Positions 50,112 to 58,318 of a stretch of 60,310 nt of DNA are shown one piece after another. Source of the DNA: JAIBAI01 sp044238875 (GTDB lineage Bacteria > Bacteroidota > Bacteroidia > M30B66). How positions within the stretch are numbered: the stretch's first letter is position 1; every line of letters begins with the position of its first letter. The stretch lies in NCBI GenBank assembly GCA_044238875.1, contig JBIICM010000001.1, positions 1 to 60,310 on the forward strand, written 5' to 3'. The notes beneath the pieces are model-generated. The model had not been told where the DNA came from and did no database searches. It was given only the letters and a program-made list of their open reading frames with translations. The translations under genes and the position numbers were made by a program.

Positions 50112-50212
50112 TTCTCCCTACGCCGGCATTACCCGGATCAGGTTCGCTTCAGGCTCAAGAGCCTTTTGCAGGGTATGATCTCAGCCTCATTATATAATGA
50201 AGCACCCCTGAG
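50112..50212 (-). promoter_or_regulatory. TPP (thiamin pyrophosphate) riboswitch
   Basis: Read on the minus strand, the conserved elements occur in order: GGGGTGC, GGCTGAGATCATACCCTGC (the CUGAGA pyrimidine-sensor part), GAACCTGATCCGGGTAATGCC and GGCGTAGGGAGAAAG. No intrinsic terminator follows before the ATG, but CGTTG and CAACG just before the start codon can pair, so control at translation is more likely. It regulates the TonB-dependent receptor. Confidence 0.93.
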
Positions 50213-50219
50213 AACGCCG

Positions 50220-50249
50220 CAAATATACATCAGAAAAAAAATCCGGCAA
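50220..50249 (-). promoter_or_regulatory. promoter of the riboswitch-controlled receptor gene
   Basis: TTG (50249-50247) and TATATTTG (50227-50220), 19-base spacer. The expected start near 50212 coincides with the 5' edge of the riboswitch, which supports both calls. Confidence 0.85.
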
Positions 50250-50254
50250 AAAAT

Positions 50255-50509
50255 TTATTTATACCTGATCTTTAGGAATAAAATTGTCGCGGTAAACACA
50301 ATTGTAATCAGATTGGCGATAATTATAGGAATATCATTTGAAAACCATCCGTAAAGCAGCCAACAAACAATGCCAGCATTCAAAATGGCATACATCAGCA
50401 AAGAAATGTCCTTTGTATGCCTTGATCTGATGATCTTCATGGCCTGAGGTATGTAGGAAATGGCTGTAAAAACAGCAGCGAGATAACCGAAAACGGAGGT
50501 AAAATCCAT
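50255..50509 (-). CDS. SemiSWEET-type small sugar transporter
   Basis: 84 residues from the ATG at 50509, with three membrane helices: FGYLAAVFTAISYIPQAMKI, then DISLLMYAILNAGIVCWLLYG, then IIIANLITIVFTATILFL. The PQ motif in helix 1 is the hallmark of SemiSWEET / PQ-loop proteins, which work as dimers. A -7 box TACCTTTG is at 50528-50535. An upstream TTG start overlaps that box and is disfavoured. It ends six bases before the promoter of the TPP-controlled receptor; its substrate is unknown. Confidence 0.88.
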   Translation of the reverse strand: MDFTSVFGYLAAVFTAISYIPQAMKIIRSRHTKDISLLMYAILNAGIVCWLLYGWFSNDIPIIIANLITIVFTATILFLKIRYK

Positions 50510-50565
50510 ACAGGAATTATTGGAAGTCAAAGGTACTATTTCTGTGAAATGATTTCCTTTGTGTT

Positions 50566-51597
50566 ATGAGGGTTGACAGAATCAGTTACAGGAAAAAGTT
50601 GCTTCGGTTCCGGCACCCCTTTACCATATCGGGCGGGAGAACCAAAACGCACCAGCCTGTTTTTCAGGTGGCCATCGGTTCAGAGGGGCTGACCGGTTAT
50701 GGAGAGGCTCCCGAAATTGCTTACTATGGAATCAGCCTCGACCAGATGTCGGCCGATCTGGATAAAACAGTCAAAGTACTCTGTAAAGAAGAGGTGATTG
50801 ATCCTTTCCATTTTTATGAACAACTACTCAAGTGGCTACCTGACAATTCTTTCCTCCGTTGCGCATTGGATATGGCGTATTGGGACCTCTTTGCAAAACA
50901 AAAAGGCAAGCCAGTGCATGCCTGCTGGCCGGGAAATTATGAGACCAAGCTGGTTACAGATCTAACCATAGGTATCGGCAACCCTGATGAAATGCTGGCG
51001 CGGATTGAGGAAACCCCCTGGCCGGTTTATAAAATTAAACTCGGATTTCCGGGCGATATAGATGTAATCGCTGCCATCCGAAAGTTTACATCGGTACCCA
51101 TAAGGGTTGATGTAAATGGCGGTTGGGCTCCCGATGAAGCAGTGTTGAAAATCAATCAACTGAAGGATTTACAAATCGAATTAGTTGAGCAGCCCCTGCA
51201 TAAATCCCTCACCGATGCCCAGAAAGCCCTGTTCACTGCTTCACCTCTCGCGCTGTTCGCGGATGAATCATGTGTTTCGGAGGCAGATCCCTTTGCCTGT
51301 GTCGGTTCATTTCATGGCATCAACATTAAGCTGACAAAATGCGGCGGCATCACCCCGGCCCTGCGAATGATCAGTGCATCAAGGAAGCTCGGACTTCAGG
51401 TCATGATGGGCAGTATGAATGAAAGCAGTTTGGGAACAGCCGCAATCGCCCAGTTTCTCCCGCAGCTCGATTACGTGGATATGGACGGCCCGCTGCTGCT
51501 TGCAGAAGACACAGCAAGGGGCATAGAATTCTCTTACGGAGCTGTATGGCTGTCAGAACTGCCCGGATTGGGCATAGAAATGATGGAGCCTTTTTAA
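50566..51597 (+). CDS. dipeptide epimerase-like enolase superfamily enzyme
   Basis: 343 residues. Enolase superfamily, muconate-lactonizing subgroup: Lys156 and Lys158 (KIK), metal ligands Asp182 (DVN), Glu208 (VEQP) and Asp233 (ADES), and Lys255 (NIKLTKCGG). The motif MGSMNESSLGT is typical of L-Ala-D/L-Glu epimerases, which recycle cell-wall peptides. Exact dipeptide specificity is unknown. It is divergent from SemiSWEET and convergent with the ABC-F gene. Confidence 0.88.
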   Translation: MRVDRISYRKKLLRFRHPFTISGGRTKTHQPVFQVAIGSEGLTGYGEAPEIAYYGISLDQMSADLDKTVKVLCKEEVIDPFHFYEQLLKWLPDNSFLRCALDMAYWDLFAKQKGKPVHACWPGNYETKLVTDLTIGIGNPDEMLARIEETPWPVYKIKLGFPGDIDVIAAIRKFTSVPIRVDVNGGWAPDEAVLKINQLKDLQIELVEQPLHKSLTDAQKALFTASPLALFADESCVSEADPFACVGSFHGINIKLTKCGGITPALRMISASRKLGLQVMMGSMNESSLGTAAIAQFLPQLDYVDMDGPLLLAEDTARGIEFSYGAVWLSELPGLGIEMMEPF

Positions 51598-51626
51598 TCT
51601 CCCTATGGTTTTTTTTGATACAGGTT

Positions 51627-53573
51627 CTAATCAGAGTTCTGCATCAGGGTTTCCCATGCTTCCATTTCCCCTGAAAGCTCCTGTTGCAGACTATTGAATT
51701 TCTTCAACAGTTCATTGTATCTTGATTGGTTGCTGAAAATCTCAGGTTCAGCAAGGCTTGTTTCCAATTCCTTAATGCTGGCTTCAAGAGAAGCAATCTT
51801 TTCTTCTGTATTGCGTATTTTATTTTGCCGCTGCTTCTGCCTCTTTTCCAAATCCCGGTTAATTGGCTGATCAACTTTTGACCGCTGATCAGGTTGGGAT
51901 TGTTGTTGACTTTGGGCATTAACTTTTCTCGTTTCTGCTACCTTTTTTTCGAGTTCCTTCAGATTCTCCAGCTTTCTGCTTTGCAGGAACTCAAAAATAC
52001 CGCCCGGATACTCGCGTATGCGCTGGCTGCTGAATTCAAAAACCTTGTTGCAAAGCCCATCCAGAAACTCCCTGTCATGCGAAACCAATACCATCGTTCC
52101 GTTGTAATTGCGCAAGGCCTCTTTTAGTATGTCCTTGCTCCTCATGTCGAGGTGATTGGTGGGCTCATCAAGTACCAGCAGATTCACCGGTTCAAGCAAC
52201 AGTTTTGCAAGGGCCAGCCTCCCTTTTTCCCCGCCCGACAAAACCCGCACTTTTTTATCAATGGCATCACCGCCGAAAAGAAATGAACCGAGGATGTTCC
52301 GCAACTGCTGGGTGGTAGTATTGCGGGCTACTGATTCAAGGGTTTGTAATACGGTAAGGTCTGGATTGAGCGTGTCTGTTTGATTTTGAGCGTAATAACC
52401 GACCTTTACATTGTGACCTATTTCAATCTTTCCGGTATGCTCCAGCTGCCCCATGATCATCTTCGACAAGGTTGACTTTCCTTCTCCATTCCGGCCAACG
52501 AATGCAATTTTTTCCTCACGCTCAACTATAAAATCCAAATTCCGGAGGATTACCTTTTCCCCGAAAGCTTTCCCAACAGCATCTGCACGCAGCACAACCT
52601 TTCCAGACCTAGGCGCATCAGGAAAGCGAAAGTGGATGGCTGTATTGTCTTCTTCCTCCACTTCGAGCCGTTCAACCTTATCCAGCTGCTTGATGCGCGA
52701 TTGCACCTGTACGGCTTTGGATGCCTTATACCTGAAACGATCAATGAACTTTTCAGTTTCCTCGATCATTTTCTGCTGATTTTTATAGGCCGCCATCTGC
52801 TGATCTCTGCGTTCCTTCCGCAAAATCACATACCGCGACCACGAAGCTTTGTAATCTTCAATCTTGCCCAGTGTGATTTCGATTGTTCTGTTGGTTACAG
52901 CATCAAGAAAGGCCCTGTCGTGTGAAACGAGCACCACGGCTCCAGGATATCCTGAAAGGAAATTTTCGAGCCATTGAATGGATTCAATGTCAAGGTGATT
53001 GGTCGGCTCATCCAGTAAAACTGCATCAGGCATCTGCAGCAATATTTTCGCCAGTTCGACACGCATCTTCCAGCCTCCGCTGAACTCATCAAGCTGCCGG
53101 TGCAGGTCTTCAGCCTTGAACCCCAGCCCGAGCAGTACTTTCTCCGTCTCCCCGTCCATACTGCCGCTGCCCAGTAACGAAAGCCTTTGTCCGGCATCAT
53201 TCAGTCTTTCAATGATATCATGGTATGCCGACGACTCGTAGTCAGTCCTGACCGAAAGTTCATGACTCAGGTCTTCAATCTCCTTTTCCAGGTTCAACAC
53301 TTCCCTGAATGCGGTGCGGGCTTCTTCGAAAACAGTGGTGCCCGAATTATGGTGCATTTCCTGGGGAAGATACCCGATTCTGTAGCCCTGAGGGATTGAA
53401 ACGCTTCCGCTGGTGGGCTCCTGTTGTTTACTGAGAATCTTAAGCAGTGTAGATTTCCCTGCGCCGTTTTTTCCGGTCAACCCCACCTTGTCCCGCTGCT
53501 GTATCATAAATGATACATTGTCGAAAAGGGTTTGCCCCGTAAATACTACTGATAAATTGCCAACCGTGATCAT
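51627..53573 (-). CDS. ABC-F family ATPase
   Basis: 648 residues from the ATG at 53573 (MITVGNLSVVFTG). Two ATP-binding cassettes, no membrane segments. Walker A GKNGAGKST at 34-42 and a second GRNGEGKST; signature FSGGWKMRVELAK and LSGGEKGRLALAK; a long helical linker between; and a C-terminal coiled-coil (about 540-640). ABC-F proteins act on ribosomes; this one resembles the Uup/EttA-type rather than a clear antibiotic-resistance member. A -7 box TATCTTTG (53593-53586) lies 13 bases upstream. Confidence 0.92.
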   Translation of the reverse strand: MITVGNLSVVFTGQTLFDNVSFMIQQRDKVGLTGKNGAGKSTLLKILSKQQEPTSGSVSIPQGYRIGYLPQEMHHNSGTTVFEEARTAFREVLNLEKEIEDLSHELSVRTDYESSAYHDIIERLNDAGQRLSLLGSGSMDGETEKVLLGLGFKAEDLHRQLDEFSGGWKMRVELAKILLQMPDAVLLDEPTNHLDIESIQWLENFLSGYPGAVVLVSHDRAFLDAVTNRTIEITLGKIEDYKASWSRYVILRKERRDQQMAAYKNQQKMIEETEKFIDRFRYKASKAVQVQSRIKQLDKVERLEVEEEDNTAIHFRFPDAPRSGKVVLRADAVGKAFGEKVILRNLDFIVEREEKIAFVGRNGEGKSTLSKMIMGQLEHTGKIEIGHNVKVGYYAQNQTDTLNPDLTVLQTLESVARNTTTQQLRNILGSFLFGGDAIDKKVRVLSGGEKGRLALAKLLLEPVNLLVLDEPTNHLDMRSKDILKEALRNYNGTMVLVSHDREFLDGLCNKVFEFSSQRIREYPGGIFEFLQSRKLENLKELEKKVAETRKVNAQSQQQSQPDQRSKVDQPINRDLEKRQKQRQNKIRNTEEKIASLEASIKELETSLAEPEIFSNQSRYNELLKKFNSLQQELSGEMEAWETLMQNSD

Positions 53574-53619
53574 TTTTTCAGGCGGCAAAGATACGGCTAA
53601 AAAGCACAGTTTTCAGCGG

Positions 53620-54273
53620 TCAGATCACCATTTCGGGAATCTCCCCTTCAATCGCTAATTTACCCCATGTGGCATTCCTGATCTGATCAACTGAAATACC
53701 TGGTGCGCGTTCAAGCAGACGAAAACCTTCAGGTGTGATATCAAGCACCGCAAGTTCGGTTACGATTTTTTTAACACATCTCACGCCGGTTAGCGGCAGG
53801 GTGCATTGGGGCAGCAGTTTTGACTCTCCGGACTTGTTTACATGTTGCATGGCCACAATGATATTTTTTGCAGAAGCAACAAGATCCATTGCTCCTCCCA
53901 TACCTTTGACCATTTTGCCCGGAATCTTCCAGTTGGCAATATCGCCCGTCTCTGAAACCTCCATGGCGCCCAGAATGGTCAGGTCAACCTTACCGGCGCG
54001 GATCATACCGAAACTCATCGCTGAATCAAAAAAGGCGGAACCAGGCACAGTGGTGATGGTTTGCTTACCGGCATTGATCAGATCGGGATCTTCTTCACCT
54101 TCAAAAGGGAAGGGGCCAATGCCCAGCAATCCGTTTTCTGATTGTAAAACCACATTCATGCCTGCTGGAATATAATTGGCAACCAGTGTGGGAATGCCGA
54201 TTCCGAGGTTTACATAATAGCCGTCTTTTAATTCCAGTGCGATACGTTTGGCAATTCCGTTTTTGTCGAGCAT
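53620..54273 (-). CDS. scoB: 3-oxoacid CoA-transferase subunit B
   Basis: 217 residues. Transfers CoA between succinate (or acetate) and acetoacetate. The catalytic Glu is Glu46 in QSENGLLG; GIGIPTLVANYIP is conserved. Active enzymes need subunit A, usually the neighbouring gene, but no such gene is found in this window. It is divergent from the nuclease gene and 46 bases upstream of the ABC-F start on the same strand. Confidence 0.92.
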   Translation of the reverse strand: MLDKNGIAKRIALELKDGYYVNLGIGIPTLVANYIPAGMNVVLQSENGLLGIGPFPFEGEEDPDLINAGKQTITTVPGSAFFDSAMSFGMIRAGKVDLTILGAMEVSETGDIANWKIPGKMVKGMGGAMDLVASAKNIIVAMQHVNKSGESKLLPQCTLPLTGVRCVKKIVTELAVLDITPEGFRLLERAPGISVDQIRNATWGKLAIEGEIPEMVI

Positions 54274-54380
54274 GGTGTTTAATCAGTCTTTTGAAGGCGC
54301 TAAGATATAACAGCGGCATTATCTTATAATCATCATCAGATTTCAGCAGGCTTCATACCTTTACCCAAAAAGATCAGTTT

Positions 54381-55637
54381 ATGCGGATTTGTTTGCTTTT
54401 CTTCGGCCTCCTTTTTTCAGGTTTAAATGAGATTTCTGCGCAGACTCCTACCGAGAATAAAATCAGGCAGGCAGAACTCCGTAAGCGTGAAATGGAAGAC
54501 TCGGCCGCTGCCGTCAGCGAAGATCTTGAAGCGCTTAAATTACAACGTATCCGCGAAACCCTTCAAAACTGGGTGTTGCCTGAACGAAACGCAGGCGAAG
54601 AAGTGATCATGCATTCGGCAATGGCGCTGGTGTACAGCGAAGCGCATGAACAGGCCAGATGGGTGGCACATCTCATTACCACTGATGTTGCGGATGGACG
54701 TATCGGACGATCAAACGATTTTCGTCCGGATCCAAAAATCAGCACAGGTTCAGCAGTTGAAGCCGATTATTTCATCCGGTATAAACAAGCCGGCGGAAAG
54801 GATAAATACGAAGGCTTCGGCTATGACCGCGGGCATCTTGCTCCATCTGCCGATTTCAGATGGTCGGCCAAAGCCCTGTCAGAAAGTTTTTATTACTCGA
54901 ACATGTCGCCGCAGTTGCCTGATTTCAATCGCATCAGCTGGGCAAGGCTAGAAGATATGCTGCGCAGCTATGCCGACAATCGTAATGCTGAATTAGCGGT
55001 TGTTACCGGCCCTGTGCTTACCAATGACTTGCCGAAAGTGGAAAAAGCGATTAATAAACCAAGTATCCCGGCCTTTTATTTTAAGATAGCGCTTGATAAA
55101 AATAATAACCGAGCAATAGGGTTCATTATGCCGAACAGGAAATGTGAATATCCTGTTGAACATTATGCAGTTAGCATAGATAGTGTTGAACGATTGACCG
55201 GCATCAATTTCTTTCCGAATCTGAGTGATGCGCTGGAAGATTCACTCGAAGCGCTCCGGCAGGTAAAAGACTGGCTCGGTATCAAGGAACAGATGGATGC
55301 TGATCCGCTTGATCCGACCCGGCTGCCGCGAAACCACTTCAATACTGTACAGGCAAAACTGTATATGGGGCAAAACGAAAGAATCAGCGTTTGCGGCAAG
55401 GTGGTAAGTACCAAACTTTCGGCAAAGGGTAATGTGTTTCTTAATCTTGACAAGGCATTTCCAAACCAGATCTTTACGGTGACCATATTCAAAGACAGAA
55501 TGGGCAATTTCACCTACCGGCCCGAAGAGGTTCTAATGGGCAAAACGATCTGTGTGGAAGGAAAAGTCACCGATTTCAACGGAACCCCTTCAATGGTACT
55601 GGAGAATGAGAAGGCGGTGAGGGTGATGGTTGAATGA
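54381..55637 (+). CDS. secreted DNA/RNA non-specific endonuclease with a C-terminal extension
   Basis: 418 residues, signal peptide about 1-20 (ending SAQ). The beta-beta-alpha metal nuclease core (about 75-290) has DRGH at 149-152 with the catalytic His, and the metal-binding Asn in YYSNMSPQ (Asn174). Residues about 325-418 form an extra, beta-rich domain (RISVCGKVVSTKLS..., KTICVEGKVTDFNG), OB-fold-like by its strand pattern, which could bind nucleic acid. It probably degrades extracellular nucleic acids. Confidence 0.88.
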   Translation: MRICLLFFGLLFSGLNEISAQTPTENKIRQAELRKREMEDSAAAVSEDLEALKLQRIRETLQNWVLPERNAGEEVIMHSAMALVYSEAHEQARWVAHLITTDVADGRIGRSNDFRPDPKISTGSAVEADYFIRYKQAGGKDKYEGFGYDRGHLAPSADFRWSAKALSESFYYSNMSPQLPDFNRISWARLEDMLRSYADNRNAELAVVTGPVLTNDLPKVEKAINKPSIPAFYFKIALDKNNNRAIGFIMPNRKCEYPVEHYAVSIDSVERLTGINFFPNLSDALEDSLEALRQVKDWLGIKEQMDADPLDPTRLPRNHFNTVQAKLYMGQNERISVCGKVVSTKLSAKGNVFLNLDKAFPNQIFTVTIFKDRMGNFTYRPEEVLMGKTICVEGKVTDFNGTPSMVLENEKAVRVMVE

Positions 55638-55648
55638 TGAATGGAAAA

Positions 55649-56914
55649 TCAGATTGCGGGAAGAATTTTGGTGATTACTTCACCGAACCCGATGCGAATG
55701 CCATTGTTTTCTGCAAAACCTTTTATGATCACTGTGTCATGATCGTTGATAAACTTTCTTTCTGTATTCTTGGGAAGTTTGAGCGGATCAGTTCCTCTCC
55801 AGGTTAACTCAAGCATGGAGCCGAAACTGTCACGGATAGGGCCGCTGATGGTGCCGCTTGCGTAAAGGTCACCTACCTGCACATTGCAGCCGTTAACTGT
55901 ATGATGCGCCAATTGCTGCAGCATGTTCCAATAAAGGTATTTGCTGTTTGAATGAACGATTCTGGTAGGAACAAAGCGACTTGTTTCAAGAAAAACCTCA
56001 AGTTCAATATCGTAATTCTGTTCCCCATTGAACTGAAGATAGGGCAGGGGAGCTGGATCCTGAACAGGACCGGAAACACGGAAAGGCTGAAGGGCATCCA
56101 ATGAAACTACCCAGGGAGAAATGGAGGACGCAAAGTTCTTTGCCAGAAAAGGACCCAGTGGTACATATTCCCAGCTTTGTATATCACGGGCACTCCAGTC
56201 GTTGAACAATACAAGTCCGAAAATATAGTCCTCGGCTTCTGCTGTCGAGATGGAAGTTCCAAGCGGATTGGATCCGCAGGTTACAAATGCCATTTCCAGT
56301 TCAAAATCCAACTGTTTTGTTGGCCCAAATTCAGGATGATCCTGATCAGCAGGCTTGATCTGCCCTTTCGGACGGTGTACTGGCGTGCCGCTGACAACGA
56401 TGCTTGAGGCCCTGCCGTGGTAACCGATTGGTATATGTTTCCAGTTGGGAAGCAGGGCATTGGCAGGATCTCTGAACATGCTGCCAACATTGGTTGCATG
56501 TTCCTTACTTGAGTAAAAGTCAGTATAGTTGCCAATCTTAAGCGGCATGCAAACAGTAACTTCACTGATTGGAACCAGGCATTGCGCGCGGAGCTCCAAA
56601 TTGTTTTTCAGTTGGTCATGCCTTTCATCAAGTAATTGCGAAAGCCGGTTTCTCAGATCGCGCATCATTTCCTTACCTAGTCCGATACAGTCGTTGATGT
56701 ATTCGTTTTCAAATACTTCGTCAACAAAATTTACACCGAGTACCCCCGATCTGTTAAGTACTGCCAGATCTACCGCAAGATCACCAATACGACTGGCCAC
56801 ATGGTAGGCCTCACCTCTTTTAATAATGCCAAGCGGAAGGTTCTGGATGGGAAAATCACTGTTTTCATGAACGGGTATCCATGATTTCAGATGTGGGTCA
56901 TTAGCACGCAGCAT
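55649..56914 (-). CDS. fahA: fumarylacetoacetase
   Basis: 421 residues. Last step of tyrosine breakdown: fumarylacetoacetate to fumarate plus acetoacetate. The N-terminal domain (about 15-120) precedes the catalytic FAH fold: YTDFYSSKEHATNVG, IPIGYHGRASSIV, LDFELEMAFVT and LFNDWSARDIQSWEYVPLG hold the metal and active-site residues. It follows glyA (23 bases) on the same strand. Confidence 0.95.
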   Translation of the reverse strand: MLRANDPHLKSWIPVHENSDFPIQNLPLGIIKRGEAYHVASRIGDLAVDLAVLNRSGVLGVNFVDEVFENEYINDCIGLGKEMMRDLRNRLSQLLDERHDQLKNNLELRAQCLVPISEVTVCMPLKIGNYTDFYSSKEHATNVGSMFRDPANALLPNWKHIPIGYHGRASSIVVSGTPVHRPKGQIKPADQDHPEFGPTKQLDFELEMAFVTCGSNPLGTSISTAEAEDYIFGLVLFNDWSARDIQSWEYVPLGPFLAKNFASSISPWVVSLDALQPFRVSGPVQDPAPLPYLQFNGEQNYDIELEVFLETSRFVPTRIVHSNSKYLYWNMLQQLAHHTVNGCNVQVGDLYASGTISGPIRDSFGSMLELTWRGTDPLKLPKNTERKFINDHDTVIIKGFAENNGIRIGFGEVITKILPAI

Positions 56915-56937
56915 AGCAGTGGAGTTTAAAACATTAT

Positions 56938-58209
56938 TTATGCGAACAAGGGATAATCATTCATCAGCTTATTGACTTTCTTTTTCAGTGCGCCAAGCTT
57001 TTTGTCGTCAGCATGATTTACAATACTATGATCTATCCATTCAACAATCTGCGGAATTTCTTTTTCGGAAATACCCCGCGTGGTAATGGCTGCAGTGCCA
57101 ATCCGGATCCCTGAAGTTACAAGGGGGGAACGGTCGTCGAAAGGGACCATGTTTTTATTTACAGTGATATCGGCTTTGCCAAGCGCAATTTCAGCGTCTT
57201 TACCACTCACATTCTTTGAACGCAGGTCAATCAGCATAAGGTGGTTATCAGTGCCACCTGAAATAATATGGTATCCGCGTTCAATAAAGTCTTTTGCCAT
57301 CAGGCGGGCATTTTGTTGAACCTGCAGGATGTAGTCCATATACTTGTCGGTAAGTGCCTCGTGAAAGGCAACGGCTTTGGCTGCAATGATATGTTCGAGC
57401 GGACCGCCCTGCGTTCCCGGGAATACGCCGGAATCAAGCAGGGATGACATTTTCCGGATTTCACCTTTGGTGGTGGTAATACCGAATGGATTGTCAAAAT
57501 CCTTACCCATCATGATCACGCCTCCACGAGGCCCTCTGAGTGTTTTATGAGTGGTGCTGGTAACTATGTGACAATGTTCAATCGGGTCATTCAGCAGACC
57601 TTTTGCAATCAGACCTGAAGGATGGGAAATATCTGCCAGCAGAAGCGCCCCGATACCATCGGCAATCTTACGCAAACGCGCATAGTCCCAGTCACGTGAA
57701 TAGGCGGATGCGCCGCAAATGATCATTTTGGGTTTTTCTCGCTCGGCTGCTTTGGCAACCTTGTCCCAGTTAATCAGGCCGGAATCTTTTTCTACCCCGT
57801 AAAATGAGGGTTGATAGAGTTTACCTGAAAAGTTAACCGGAGAACCGTGTGTAAGATGGCCGCCATGGCTGAGGTCAAACCCAAGGATTTTATCTCCAGG
57901 TTTAAGGCAAGCCAGCATGACCGCTGCATTGGCCTGTGCTCCAGAGTGCGGCTGCACATTCACCCATGCAGCATTGAATAAGGTTTTCAGACGGTTGATG
58001 GCTACATTTTCAACCTCGTCAACCCATTGGCAGCCGCCATAGTAGCGCTTTCCCGGCAATCCCTCTGCATATTTGTTGGTGAGTACCGAACCGGCGGCTT
58101 TCAATACCTCTTTACTCACATAGTTTTCAGAAGCAATAAGCTCTATACCTTCGGTCTGACGGATGGTTTCCTCCTTGATCAGTTGAAATATTACTTTGTC
58201 TTTTTTCAT
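56938..58209 (-). CDS. glyA: serine hydroxymethyltransferase
   Basis: 423 residues from the ATG at 58209 (MKKDKVIFQLIKEE); in-frame upstream codons belong to the leader. Converts serine and tetrahydrofolate to glycine and methylene-THF with PLP. The PLP-binding Lys is Lys222 in TTHKTLRGPRGG; GIELIASENYVS is conserved. A -7 box TACATTTG (58230-58223) lies just upstream but lacks a good -33 box. Confidence 0.97.
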   Translation of the reverse strand: MKKDKVIFQLIKEETIRQTEGIELIASENYVSKEVLKAAGSVLTNKYAEGLPGKRYYGGCQWVDEVENVAINRLKTLFNAAWVNVQPHSGAQANAAVMLACLKPGDKILGFDLSHGGHLTHGSPVNFSGKLYQPSFYGVEKDSGLINWDKVAKAAEREKPKMIICGASAYSRDWDYARLRKIADGIGALLLADISHPSGLIAKGLLNDPIEHCHIVTSTTHKTLRGPRGGVIMMGKDFDNPFGITTTKGEIRKMSSLLDSGVFPGTQGGPLEHIIAAKAVAFHEALTDKYMDYILQVQQNARLMAKDFIERGYHIISGGTDNHLMLIDLRSKNVSGKDAEIALGKADITVNKNMVPFDDRSPLVTSGIRIGTAAITTRGISEKEIPQIVEWIDHSIVNHADDKKLGALKKKVNKLMNDYPLFA

Positions 58210-58318
58210 GGTCTTATGCAGACAAATGTAATGTTTAGCGTTTAATTCATATACATCAGTAAAAATTGTCGTCTGATAAATTGAATCTGTACTCAATCAA
58301 TAAGCAGAAAGAGCGGTA

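Noticed and set aside
50166..50354. Plus-strand open frame of 62 codons upstream of SemiSWEET's end
   Set aside because: It is antisense to the TPP riboswitch and its promoter and has no recognisable protein features.
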